The notes under the pieces are model-generated. The model searched no databases and was not told the DNA's origin. It was given only the letters and a program-made list of their open reading frames with translations. Positions 30,976 to 39,539 of a stretch of 44,961 nt of DNA are shown piece after piece (positions within the stretch are counted from its first letter, which is position 1; every line of letters begins with the position of its first letter). Source of the DNA: a virus; the IMG/VR virus record IMGVR_UViG_3300042450_001096, positions 1-44,961 of that record. One strand, given 5' to 3'. The position numbers and the translations under genes are program-made.

Positions 30976-31233
30976 ATGGTTTCTTTTCCTGTTTTAATTA
31001 CCCGCTCAGTTTTAGTTTTAGATTCAAAAAAATCTAAGCAATTAGTGTCAGTTACTTTTATTGCCAAATTTTCTGACGGCTCAGAAAAGTTTTTAAATGA
31101 TAAAGGTTGGGAGCCTATAGGTTTGCTAAAGACTAGTTTCTTGGGTGAGCATGTATTGCCAAAAAATGAGTGTTGTTTATATTACAAAGATTGGAGTAAA
31201 AACCCAACTTATGGAACGTTTAGGGATAAATAA
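30976..31233 (+). CDS. Hypothetical protein with class II promoter (85 aa)
   Basis: I take ATG 30976, downstream of the promoter, and not the frame opening at 30904, which lies in the promoter. The start follows a run of nine Ts. The protein has a hydrophobic first strand (MVSFPVLITRSVLVL), a charged turn, then VTFIAKFSDGSEKFLNDKGW and CCLYYKDWSKN. No family is recognised. It shares its regulatory site with the genes at 15545 and 16411, so it is probably expressed at the same time as those. Terminator-like hairpins follow. Confidence 0.55.
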   Translation: MVSFPVLITRSVLVLDSKKSKQLVSVTFIAKFSDGSEKFLNDKGWEPIGLLKTSFLGEHVLPKNECCLYYKDWSKNPTYGTFRDK

Positions 31234-31254
31234 CCCTAACAAATAGTCAAAAGT

Positions 31255-31325
31255 AGTCGCTCGAAAAACGCGAGCGTCAAACCAGACAATTTTTAACTAC
31301 GGGTTAACGATTGTCTGGTTTTCGA
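31255..31325. terminator. Tandem hairpins, second a terminator
   Basis: A small hairpin (CGCTCG/CGAGCG, about 31258-31276) is followed by a long one: AAACCAGACAA (31279-31289) pairs with TTGTCTGGTTT (31311-31321), with an inner TTAAC/GTTAA pair and Ts after it. It ends rightward transcription from 30976. It overlaps the 3' end of the minus-strand lipoprotein gene. Confidence 0.8.
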
Positions 31326-31413
31326 ATTCTTTAGGTTTTGGTTCTGGTACGTTTGAACAAGTTTGAATTAACATCCAAAAACTGAAACCGAATGCAATAG
31401 CGAATTTACCCAT
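31297..31413 (-). CDS. Tiny lipoprotein (38 aa)
   Basis: The frame runs from ATG 31413 to TAG 31297 and begins 6 bases after the spike gene's stop. The sequence has a basic start (MGK), a hydrophobic core (FAIAFGFSFWMLI) and IQTC with Cys19 followed by Ser-Asn, a pattern usual for Bacteroidota lipoproteins. The mature part would be only 20 residues, rich in Pro and Lys. Such peptides act as outer-membrane spanins or block superinfection in other phages. The role here is inferred from form alone. Confidence 0.6.
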   Translation of the reverse strand: MGKFAIAFGFSFWMLIQTCSNVPEPKPKEFENQTIVNP

Positions 31414-31419
31414 GATTAT

Positions 31420-31956
31420 TTAATTTGTTTTTACATTATCAATCTTCGCGCCACTAATATCGGCCGTTGACGGGATTGCTGGAATTGAGTTTGGAATCGG
31501 CGTTGGAGGAGATGGCGGGCCAACTGCCGCGGTCGGGTGCAAATGTGTGTTAAATGCTGTTACTAGTTTATTGTGGTCTGATTTGAGCGTATCAAATGCC
31601 TCTTTTAATTTAGTAAATCTAACCATGTTATCCTCGGTTCCATTTATTTCAGCGTCGCCATTTGCTCGTAAATAAATAACCGATTGAACAACCCCATCGG
31701 CATCGGTTGAATAAATTCTATTTCCACCAACCTCTGCAATAGCGTCTATGTTAAGATAACCGATTATAACGGTTTTACCCATTTCCGAGGTTGGGGCATA
31801 AACTGCGACCATGTCTTTTACAGGATTTGCATCCGTGCCAAATGGTTGAGCCGATATACTTGTTTGGACGTCAGCATTACCGTAACGCAAAAACTTTACA
31901 ATCCTACGGCCTAGGTTTCCAGTTTCTGTAGATATAACTTTAACTAGCGTATTCAT
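31420..31956 (-). CDS. Baseplate spike protein (gp45/gpV-like)
   Basis: This 178-residue protein matches Mu gp45-type spikes: an N-terminal small beta domain (RRIVKFLRYGNADVQTSISAQPFG), then KTVIIGYLNIDAIAEVGGNRIYSTDADG, a helical stretch, and the ending THLHPTAAVGPPSPPTPIP typical of tail spikes, where HxH may bind metal at the tip. It pierces the outer membrane during injection. It overlaps the hub gene by 4 bases. Confidence 0.82.
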   Translation of the reverse strand: MNTLVKVISTETGNLGRRIVKFLRYGNADVQTSISAQPFGTDANPVKDMVAVYAPTSEMGKTVIIGYLNIDAIAEVGGNRIYSTDADGVVQSVIYLRANGDAEINGTEDNMVRFTKLKEAFDTLKSDHNKLVTAFNTHLHPTAAVGPPSPPTPIPNSIPAIPSTADISGAKIDNVKTN

Positions 31957-32999
31957 TCAAATATATTTTTAGGCTCTTTGGTGTTATGTACTTCTGGAAC
32001 TACACATTTTAACGTCGCAATTTGTTGCGCCTCGTTGCCAGTAAATTGAACCGACTCAATAAAAAACCTAGTCGGTTTATTTATCATTAATTCCGTGTTT
32101 TCAATTGTAATAATTGTATTTGGCCTCCAGATTAACCCTTCGTTATCCGTCCAAGTATCGACGTTTATATCTAATTGAATTGCTAACAACTCATCGGCGA
32201 GCGCAGATTTAGCAGCGAAACTCGTGCTATTGTCGTCACCCGAAGACTGTATTTTTACCGATGGGCGAAATTTTGTAACGTATGGGTTTTTAATTGTTGA
32301 TTGCCCAGCATTTCCTCCTCCAGAATCCGCTTGTTTTATTACCGTTATTTCTGAGTGCATACGCTGGCCATCAAATTTTAATACAGAGGATGTTATTGGT
32401 ATTTGCCGACCAAAATTATATTTAGGTGTAGCATCTGTACGAGATTTTGTTAATAATAAATTACCAGATGCATCGTGCGACAATAGAATGTTTTTTTGAT
32501 TTGCGATTTTTGCTAGATACGATTTTATAGTATCTGACGGTTCGGCCGTTGAAACATCTATAATCGAATTTGCTCTCGAGGCTACGTCAGCGGAAATAAT
32601 TAAATTAATACCAAACGGTTGTATTAATTTTTCAACTATTTGCCTTAATGTTTTACCGTCAGATTGCAGAGGATATAACGAAACTGGAATCTGACAATCT
32701 TCTAAAACTCCAGTTTTTGAATATCCAGAAATCCCGTTTAACCCTACCGCTGGCGTGTCGTCAAATCCATGGTTTAAAATTGTGCCAGTTATTAATAATT
32801 CTTTTGCGCCCGTTTCTGGGTTTACGTACTCTATACTACAATCTGCATAACTTGCGGGAGTGTTAAGTAATTTTAATTGAGTATCGTTTGGGTCATATCT
32901 ATATTGAAATGAAAACGTAGAGGCTACGGAGTCATATTTTAACTCAACGTTTACCTCGTTAAAATCAGTAATTTGTAATGTGCCAACTTTTAGTATCAT
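31953..32999 (-). CDS. Baseplate hub protein (gpD/gp44-like)
   Basis: This 348-residue protein has LLITGTILNHGFDDTPAVGLNGISGYSKTGVLEDC in outline, then KTLRQIVEKLIQPFGINLIIS, KIANQKNILLSHDASGNLLLTKS, and a final strand region. This is the layout of Mu gp44 and late control D hub proteins that hold the spike. It overlaps both neighbours by 4 bases within the baseplate operon. Length is usual for the family. Confidence 0.85.
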   Translation of the reverse strand: MILKVGTLQITDFNEVNVELKYDSVASTFSFQYRYDPNDTQLKLLNTPASYADCSIEYVNPETGAKELLITGTILNHGFDDTPAVGLNGISGYSKTGVLEDCQIPVSLYPLQSDGKTLRQIVEKLIQPFGINLIISADVASRANSIIDVSTAEPSDTIKSYLAKIANQKNILLSHDASGNLLLTKSRTDATPKYNFGRQIPITSSVLKFDGQRMHSEITVIKQADSGGGNAGQSTIKNPYVTKFRPSVKIQSSGDDNSTSFAAKSALADELLAIQLDINVDTWTDNEGLIWRPNTIITIENTELMINKPTRFFIESVQFTGNEAQQIATLKCVVPEVHNTKEPKNIFE

Positions 33000-34216
33000 A
33001 CGTAATATAATATTTTTCGTCCTTTTTTAATTTCTAAAATTTCAGAAAGTCCGATTAAATTGTTATCTACTAGTCGTTGAATATTTACGTCGTTTTGGTC
33101 GAGCCCATAAAAACGATGAGCCAACAAGATAACGTTAGTATCAGTATCGCAAAATATTGAGCGCTCTTGTTGTGCGCCTATTGCAATTTCAAACAATTGA
33201 GAAACTGTAAAATTTACAGCGTCGGTTACGTCGGTTACAAATTGAAAATTAGGAACATAACTATCCGTATTTCCTCCGTTATCTGTTTGTAACGTGTCTA
33301 ACGATTCAATAAATAATGTCTGAGTGTCTAGAATAATTTGAACAACATTTAACACATCTACCATATTTACGTAATCATTTGGTTGTGGTGTTGATGCCGC
33401 GCTACACATGGAGGATAAAACTGTTCCTGTAGTTGTTTCAAACTGTATTTTAGCCGCTTGTGAGGAAATGTTACCAAGAGTATTTATTAACCCAAGAAAT
33501 TGATTTACTAATATCTGTAAACGTTGGCGAACGGCAATACTAAACGCCGCTGGGGCTCCAATAACCGCTTGTAATGCTCTAATGGCTGCTAATGGTTGAG
33601 CCGTCGCGTTTAAAATAGCTGAGTTTGCGTCATTAAATAAGTTGAAATAATTTTCCGTTTGTAATTGAGGAGCGCCAGAATTAACTCCAGCGGAGTAAAA
33701 CGCGGAATTTGCTACAGCCATGTTTTGAGGTACGGGAGGCTCGGCAGCAAATAATAACGCTCCAGAGTCAAAAGATAAACGACATAGTTCCTCTATTTGG
33801 TCAACAGGATTTATTGTTACTGTTGGTAAACCTCGTAAAATAGTCTCTAATAATGTGCCCGTAATACGTGTAAAATTTAGCGTATTGTCATTAAAATTTA
33901 ACGATGCTGGCTGTACATTTAAACGGCCATATTTAGGGTGTTCTATAACCCATGGTCGACGGTCTTTTGCAGAACGCTCAAATCTTGCAACTTCGTTTAA
34001 GTGGTTTGCTCCTTGAAAAACTATATCCATGGAGTATCGGTTACCCTTGGCCAAACGACGGTCAATAAACGTACCTTCGATATTAGGAAAATTAAACTCC
34101 GTTAAGTTATACTCAACGTCTTTTACAATTGCCTTATCGTCATACAACGGCTGATAAACAGCACCGTCGCCACACGTAATTATAAAATTTTGTTTTATGT
34201 TATCTTCCCAACTCAT
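32996..34216 (-). CDS. DNA circularization/gp43-like baseplate protein
   Basis: This is a 406-residue protein. The N-terminus (FNFPNIEGTFIDRRLAKGNRYSMDIVFQG in outline; RRPWVIEHPKYGRLNVQPASL) is the typical opening of the DNA circularization N-terminal domain of Mu gp43-like proteins. These are despite the name part of the baseplate or tail end. The remainder is helical with long Ala/Gln stretches. It ends with HRFYGLDQNDVNIQRLVDNN, which is LysM-like in spacing. It overlaps the hub gene and the upstream gene by 4 bases each. Confidence 0.82.
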   Translation of the reverse strand: MSWEDNIKQNFIITCGDGAVYQPLYDDKAIVKDVEYNLTEFNFPNIEGTFIDRRLAKGNRYSMDIVFQGANHLNEVARFERSAKDRRPWVIEHPKYGRLNVQPASLNFNDNTLNFTRITGTLLETILRGLPTVTINPVDQIEELCRLSFDSGALLFAAEPPVPQNMAVANSAFYSAGVNSGAPQLQTENYFNLFNDANSAILNATAQPLAAIRALQAVIGAPAAFSIAVRQRLQILVNQFLGLINTLGNISSQAAKIQFETTTGTVLSSMCSAASTPQPNDYVNMVDVLNVVQIILDTQTLFIESLDTLQTDNGGNTDSYVPNFQFVTDVTDAVNFTVSQLFEIAIGAQQERSIFCDTDTNVILLAHRFYGLDQNDVNIQRLVDNNLIGLSEILEIKKGRKILYYV

Positions 34217-34962
34217 TTCATTAATATACCTAAGTAACGGTCAATTTGTTTTTTTGATTCTACCGCGTAAATATCGTTCATTTTTTTCTGTGAAATATCA
34301 GCGGACTTTTCCATAAATCCAGTAGCGCGAACTTTAACATTTCTATTTTTGTCGTAGGAATACATTTTAATTTTTTTAAATACAGTATTCCCGTTATCTC
34401 TTCTAATAGATGTAATTTTATATATACTTCCAACTCTTCCAGAGGTTGCTAGCATATATTTTCCTACTCCTGTAAAAACAGCCGTTTTAATTGCGCGTTG
34501 TTTCCAATTTGCTCCCTTAGCATTACTAACGTTTGGTAAATTTTTAAATCCAGAAATCCTTGCATTTGCTCTAACTGATTTTTTATAAGATTTTCCAATT
34601 CTTGCGTTATCTAATGGAATAAATGATTTACCGTCAATGTCTCCCCCATACTCTTGCTGCTCTAAATCCTTGACCGCGAAATTATTTCCTCCTTTTAATT
34701 TTTGAGAATTAAATCCAACGGCCGAACGCATCGAGTTTATGTCTTTACCTTTTGCAAAATCTACAACTGAATTGGCCTTAAAAAAATTTTTACGCCTATT
34801 TGTAAATAGCGTTTCCGCAGTTTGTGGCATCGTTTTCTGTTTGACATCTAACGCCGTTTTTGATAGCGTTTCGCGCACCGCGTTAGGTAGGGCAGATTTT
34901 CCAATTCGCTCTAAAATATCGCTAAACACGATAGCCGCGTCGGTGTTAATGTCAATTTGCAT
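34213..34962 (-). CDS. Minor tail protein-like basic protein
   Basis: This is a 249-residue, strongly basic protein. Residues 16-50 (LERIGKSALPNAVRETLSKTALDVKQKTMP in outline) resemble the N-terminal helix of gpZ/HK97 gp10-type tail completion proteins. The middle (KSFIPLDNARIGKSYKKSVRANARISG) is unusual in its basic charge. It lies between the gp43-like gene and a baseplate-adaptor-like gene. It may be the tail completion protein missing elsewhere in the module. Support is position plus the N-terminal pattern. Confidence 0.5.
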   Translation of the reverse strand: MQIDINTDAAIVFSDILERIGKSALPNAVRETLSKTALDVKQKTMPQTAETLFTNRRKNFFKANSVVDFAKGKDINSMRSAVGFNSQKLKGGNNFAVKDLEQQEYGGDIDGKSFIPLDNARIGKSYKKSVRANARISGFKNLPNVSNAKGANWKQRAIKTAVFTGVGKYMLATSGRVGSIYKITSIRRDNGNTVFKKIKMYSYDKNRNVKVRATGFMEKSADISQKKMNDIYAVESKKQIDRYLGILMK

Positions 34963-34965
34963 CGG

Positions 34966-35499
34966 TTACTCCACGTAATCGATTACAATGTATCCACGGT
35001 TTGCGCTGCCAGAATATGCGGCATCGTCGTAAACGCCAGCGGCTCTACGTGCTAATGTTACCGTTGTTGTGGATACTAATGGAGACGCGTCTGTAGCAAA
35101 CGTAACGGGGTTTAAACCATTAGTTACAAATGTTCCCGCGTCGTCAATTATTACAAATGAAACCGAGCGGATATTTGCCAACGTTAAACCATGAGACACA
35201 GCAACGTTAGCCGTCGTATCCATATTCCAAGTACCTATTGGAATAACTTTTTTTCTTACGCCTCCGAAAACGCCTTTTAACGCCTCGTATAATTGCCATC
35301 CAGAATATTCACTGTCGGGCAATCCGTTCGCAGTTAAACCAGCCTCGGCCATAATTTTGGCAAAAAACTGAGACCAGTCGCCAGTCATTGCCTCATTAAC
35401 ACGTGTTCCAGCATTTGCGCCGATTGTATTTTTAAATCTACCGTACGGAAAATCAGCATCTGGAGCCTCTGTATTTGGTAACGAAATTATTTCTCTCAT
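34966..35499 (-). CDS. Baseplate or fibre adaptor-like protein
   Basis: This 177-residue protein begins PNTEAPDADFPYGRFKNTIGANAGTRVNEAMTGDWSQFFAKIM in outline, a pattern seen in phage tail proteins just after DUF2313. It continues with a beta region (VIPIGTWNMDTTANVAVSHGL, VTLARRAAGVYDD, SANRGYIVIDY) like fibre-attachment domains. It probably joins fibres to the baseplate. No catalytic residues are visible. It is 3 bases from both neighbours. Confidence 0.55.
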   Translation of the reverse strand: MREIISLPNTEAPDADFPYGRFKNTIGANAGTRVNEAMTGDWSQFFAKIMAEAGLTANGLPDSEYSGWQLYEALKGVFGGVRKKVIPIGTWNMDTTANVAVSHGLTLANIRSVSFVIIDDAGTFVTNGLNPVTFATDASPLVSTTTVTLARRAAGVYDDAAYSGSANRGYIVIDYVE

Positions 35500-35502
35500 G
35501 TC

Positions 35503-36258
35503 TTATGTATAATTTATAAGTAAATAGCCAACGTTTTGAACTGGCTTCAAAGTTAATATTAATTTTCTAAACTCATCTCGACGAATTAATGGCACATTTG
35601 CAAAACTTCCAGCGGTAGGGCCACCAATAAAAAACGTAGCGCGTGCCGTTTGACCAATGTCAAAATATGAATCGGCCTCCGTCGGAATATTATTTACAAT
35701 TTTATTTAGGTAAACCTCCTCGTCCAAATTAAACTCTCCTAAATTAAACTCGTCTAGATTTGGTAACCCGAACAAATTTGGATAAACTGTTGTGGCGTCA
35801 CCTAAGTTAAACTCGTCTAAATTAGCCTCGTCTAACGATGCTATATCTGGTATTACAATAAAATCGGCTGGTAATAATTCTCCAAAATTCTCATAGACAT
35901 AAACATCAAATCCCGCCGCTTGTAATTGCCCCTCGATATATAAGTAGTGCTGTCTAGCCTTAATCGTCCCAGGGTGGTTCATTTTCCTTAAAATAGCCAA
36001 CTTTCTATCCGCCAACGGAACCAATGGCGAATTTATTAAACCTAATCTACGCTCCCAGTCCGTTGCATCGTCAGCGGTAAAATTATCGTTATCTGGTAAA
36101 ATTGAGTTTAATATTGCAATCGAATCGCTGTAAACACGCGCCTCCGATTGCGCTAGTCCTTTATGTAAACGTTCAAACCAGCTATTATTAAATAACTTCC
36201 ATGCCCGTCCGCGAGGATATAACTGTTTTGTAAGTGTTAAAAATTTATCCTCAAACAT
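35503..36258 (-). CDS. DUF2313 (Mu gp48-like) tail protein
   Basis: This 251-residue protein matches DUF2313: LTKQLYPRGRAWKL at the start, NDNFTADDATDWERRLGL, and LADRKLAILRKMNHPG. Mu gp48 is a wedge protein at the base of the tail. Residues about 150-180 hold short repeats of LDEFNLG/LDEANL. Repeats of this kind, whose role is unknown, lie in the variable part that contacts fibres. It overlaps the baseplate J gene by 8 bases. Confidence 0.82.
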   Translation of the reverse strand: MFEDKFLTLTKQLYPRGRAWKLFNNSWFERLHKGLAQSEARVYSDSIAILNSILPDNDNFTADDATDWERRLGLINSPLVPLADRKLAILRKMNHPGTIKARQHYLYIEGQLQAAGFDVYVYENFGELLPADFIVIPDIASLDEANLDEFNLGDATTVYPNLFGLPNLDEFNLGEFNLDEEVYLNKIVNNIPTEADSYFDIGQTARATFFIGGPTAGSFANVPLIRRDEFRKLILTLKPVQNVGYLLINYT

Positions 36259-37429
36259 AAGTTATACTGTTTAAATACGGGATATCTCCGTTCTGAAATA
36301 CATAACCACCAGAAACAGAATTGCCATCAATTGTAAACGTTAACGTATCGTACACCGATTGAGGGACGGCAACTTGAACAAAAAACGATAACCTTGGAAC
36401 TGAGATAATATCGTTTTTATTTGCTAGTACATTAGCAGAGGCCACAAACGGTCTAACATTTTTTAAATTTTCTGTTAATGCCGTAAATATTAGCGCTTCA
36501 ATAGATGGCGTTAATCCTTGGTAACCAGTAATAACAATGTCTACATTTTGCACTGTAATAGGCAAATAGTTTACAATCATTCCAAGTGGACGTCGACCGC
36601 GTTCGTTTAATGGTTTTGTTGTGTCGGGGTCAAAATTTACAACTGCCTCAACGTCTAATAAAATTGCGGCGCTAGGCGTTCCTTTTCCGTCTGTAGAATC
36701 GGCTAACGTAGCCTCAACAAATAAATTAACCTCGCTTGTGTATCCGCTTCGTGCGTAAGGATAAGACGTTTCTACACCTTGCGCGTCATTTGCCCATATA
36801 ATATAATCACTACCAGCACCTCCTTGCGGCTCTAGTTGATATGCTAGAATACCTTTCTGTCTGTAATCCTCAATGTTTTCTGGCTGTAATGGTTGCACCG
36901 CCTCCGATAATACCGTAGCGATAGAACTAACTAGAGCAATTGGTGAGGTTGCAGTTAGTTGGTCACCTATTTGTAATTTACTATTAGTGCCAGCCTCTAG
37001 GGCTCTTAGTGTAATTTGTCCTGTTGTACCTGTTAAAGTATACGGGGCGTCTAGTTGGTAAATTCTATTAGGGTTTAACGACGTATCGTTTGACTTAAAT
37101 GTCAATGGAATGTTGATAACCGCACCAACTTGACCCGTTACCTCAACAACGTACTGTCCAGCAACCGCTGGAAATGGGGGGCGTCCAAGTTTTACAATCC
37201 CAAAACGCTCTAAAGTACCGCCCATACTTGAGGGGTCTGCCGTATCAATAAATATATTTTTTTGGGTGAGTCCAATAGCCAAATAAATAAGTTTTAATTT
37301 AGCCGCTTGCACGAGAGTAATTGCCCATAAAACAGCCTTGCCAAAAACGGGGATAGTAACCTGTAAATTCGTTTCTAAATCCGATTTTATTTGAGTTCTT
37401 AACTCTGCTAATGTTGGTATAGTTATCAT
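36251..37429 (-). CDS. Baseplate J-like wedge protein (Mu gp47)
   Basis: This 392-residue protein has the baseplate J layout: N-terminal PTLAELRTQIKSDLETNL, then the long helix AVLWAITLVQAAKLKLIYLAIGL, ERFGIVKLGRPPFPAVAGQYVVEVTGQVG, SDYIIWANDAQGVETSYPYAR, and a C-terminal domain with NYLPITVQNVDIVITGYQGLTP. These proteins form the baseplate wedges that open at contraction. It is 3 bases from the tape measure gene. Confidence 0.92.
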   Translation of the reverse strand: MITIPTLAELRTQIKSDLETNLQVTIPVFGKAVLWAITLVQAAKLKLIYLAIGLTQKNIFIDTADPSSMGGTLERFGIVKLGRPPFPAVAGQYVVEVTGQVGAVINIPLTFKSNDTSLNPNRIYQLDAPYTLTGTTGQITLRALEAGTNSKLQIGDQLTATSPIALVSSIATVLSEAVQPLQPENIEDYRQKGILAYQLEPQGGAGSDYIIWANDAQGVETSYPYARSGYTSEVNLFVEATLADSTDGKGTPSAAILLDVEAVVNFDPDTTKPLNERGRRPLGMIVNYLPITVQNVDIVITGYQGLTPSIEALIFTALTENLKNVRPFVASANVLANKNDIISVPRLSFFVQVAVPQSVYDTLTFTIDGNSVSGGYVFQNGDIPYLNSITYV

Positions 37430-37432
37430 AAT

Positions 37433-39502
37433 TTACCAGTTCCCGAGTGATTTACTTGTGTTTACATTTACATTTGGCGAACTTGACGCACCCGCTAATC
37501 TAGGATTATTTAAGTTAATATCAACGGAGGATTTGAAACCACCTTGAAATTTTTCCATAAAACTCTCTTGTTCCGCTTGTTTTTGATTCATTGCTGGCGC
37601 TGGTGCGCTATCACTTTCGGACGATTTCATTTTAACTTGAAAATCTATTCCTTTAGACATTTCGCCAGCCGCCGTTTTAGCGATATCTACTTGCGATTTA
37701 ATTGCCGCAATTCTCGCGCTACTTTCGGCCGCTATGTTTGCTTTATCTTTTGCATATTGCTCATCTGAGAGCAATCCTATGGCGTTTTGTGCCCATTTCC
37801 ATGCGGAAACAATACCGTCAACCATGGTTAAAAATGCATGTTGAATACTAAGAAAATAAATTTTAACAGATGCGACAAAAAAATCAATAGCCGCTGTCAT
37901 AAATTGCATGGCAGAATCCCAAGTTTCACTCCAGCCAGTTGTTTTAGATGTAATCCATACAACTGCCGCAATTAACGCCGCAATAGCTACAATTACAAGG
38001 CCGATAGGATTTGCTGTCAAAATAAAATTTAATACCGTCTGTGCTGCGCTCCATGCCGCTGTTTTAATTGTCATCCACGCGGAAATCGCACCTAACCGTA
38101 AATATGCAATAGCGACGCGTGCCGTAACTAATAACTCTGTGTTTTTAATAGCTAACCACGCCGACGATATACTATTTGCAATTAACATGGCCTTGCTATA
38201 TACACCAATTGCAAACGATACCACTGCAATTGCTATAGCTAATGCTCCTAATGCGACAACAACTTTTAAAATTAATTCAGCTAACGATTTATTACGAGAA
38301 ATCCAGTCAGAAACTTTTGTAATAATTGGAGCCAAAGAATCAACTAAAGAATTGATAACTGGTAGTAACGCGTTTCCTACTTGAATAGCTAGTGCCGTCG
38401 TTGTGTTTTTTAACTTATCCATTTGAGCCGCTGTAGTTGCATTTTTTTTCTCATATTCAGCCTGTAACGATGTCGCCTCTGAAAATGATTTATTTGCAAT
38501 TCCTTGTAACTCTGTTAATCTTGCCGTCCCACTTCCTAATGCACCAATTACTTTTATTGTTTCTTGACTACCTAGTTTTAAACCTTTTAATTTTTCCGCC
38601 AAAACCTCTGGGGCTAATCCGTTAAATGACGTTGCGAATTTTTTTACAAATTCGGTCGGGTCTTCCGCTAATAATTTTTTAGCCGCCGCACTTGTCATAT
38701 CCATTTGGCTAGCAAATCCGTTAATTTCCTCTCCCGCAACTAATAATAAATTAGTTAAACCACCAGCACCAATTTGGGCATTAATACCTAATTCCTCCAA
38801 ATACGTTCCAAGGGCTAAAGTATTTTGAACAGAACTTTTTAAAGCGTCTGGTAACGCGCCCATGCGTAATGTAAAATCGGTAATATTTCCAGACGTACCA
38901 GCACCAACCGCCCCGAGTTCATTTATTGCTGAACCAGTAGCAGTAATAGCCGAGGCTATATCTAAATCCCTTGTTTGAGAAAATAATGTTTTAATTTTTC
39001 CAATTGACGAAACAGCCTCCTCGACTCCGCCTTGAAAATCTGCACCTAATGCAACGTTAAACTGATTTGCGGCGTTTGTAAATGACAATAAATCTTTCTG
39101 AGCAATACCTAATTGTCCACCTATCTCCGCAATTTTTTGTAACTCTTCTATTGATGTGCGGGTTTTGGGAGCCATTTTTAGCAAATCTTGACCAAATTGC
39201 GATAGAGCGGAACCGCTTAAACCTGTAGTTTTTGCTACGTCAGCCATTTTATCCTCAAATTTAACCGCCTCGCGGCCAGCTAAAACTAACGGCCCTATTA
39301 TAGCAGCGCCAGCAATTGCAGCATTTTTAGACATCGCAAACGCTGACTCTGACATTGCACGATATTTTCTATTACTTCGAGCAATTGCCTCCTCCGAACG
39401 ATTAGCAAACGCAACAACAGAGTTAGTCATAGCCCTAACTGGAGCCGTCAATTTATCGACTGCCGTAAAAATTGTAGGAATAATAGCTGCTCGTGTTGCC
39501 AT
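37433..39502 (-). CDS. Tape measure protein
   Basis: This 689-residue protein has the TP901 core: EDKMADVAKTTGLSGSALSQFGQDLLKMAPKTRTSIEELQKIAEIGGQLGI in outline. Two hydrophobic helices follow, about 410-445 and 495-525, the second with ANPIGLVIVAIAALIAAVVW. The last 100 residues are polar and repeat-poor. The family rule of about 0.15 nm per residue gives a tail near 100 nm. It starts 24 bases after the stop of the frameshifted chaperone and a hairpin terminator. Confidence 0.9.
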   Translation of the reverse strand: MATRAAIIPTIFTAVDKLTAPVRAMTNSVVAFANRSEEAIARSNRKYRAMSESAFAMSKNAAIAGAAIIGPLVLAGREAVKFEDKMADVAKTTGLSGSALSQFGQDLLKMAPKTRTSIEELQKIAEIGGQLGIAQKDLLSFTNAANQFNVALGADFQGGVEEAVSSIGKIKTLFSQTRDLDIASAITATGSAINELGAVGAGTSGNITDFTLRMGALPDALKSSVQNTLALGTYLEELGINAQIGAGGLTNLLLVAGEEINGFASQMDMTSAAAKKLLAEDPTEFVKKFATSFNGLAPEVLAEKLKGLKLGSQETIKVIGALGSGTARLTELQGIANKSFSEATSLQAEYEKKNATTAAQMDKLKNTTTALAIQVGNALLPVINSLVDSLAPIITKVSDWISRNKSLAELILKVVVALGALAIAIAVVSFAIGVYSKAMLIANSISSAWLAIKNTELLVTARVAIAYLRLGAISAWMTIKTAAWSAAQTVLNFILTANPIGLVIVAIAALIAAVVWITSKTTGWSETWDSAMQFMTAAIDFFVASVKIYFLSIQHAFLTMVDGIVSAWKWAQNAIGLLSDEQYAKDKANIAAESSARIAAIKSQVDIAKTAAGEMSKGIDFQVKMKSSESDSAPAPAMNQKQAEQESFMEKFQGGFKSSVDINLNNPRLAGASSSPNVNVNTSKSLGNW

Positions 39503-39517
39503 TTTTTTATTTTATAA

Positions 39518-39539
39518 AAAAACCCCTACTTTTTAGGGG
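39518..39539 (-). terminator. Hairpin terminator before tape measure
   Basis: On the minus strand ACCCCTA pairs with TAGGGGT around AAAAG, followed by seven Ts. It covers the stop codon of the frameshift extension and lies 15 bases before the tape measure ATG. It probably lowers transcription of genes further on relative to sheath, tube and chaperone. Confidence 0.8.
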
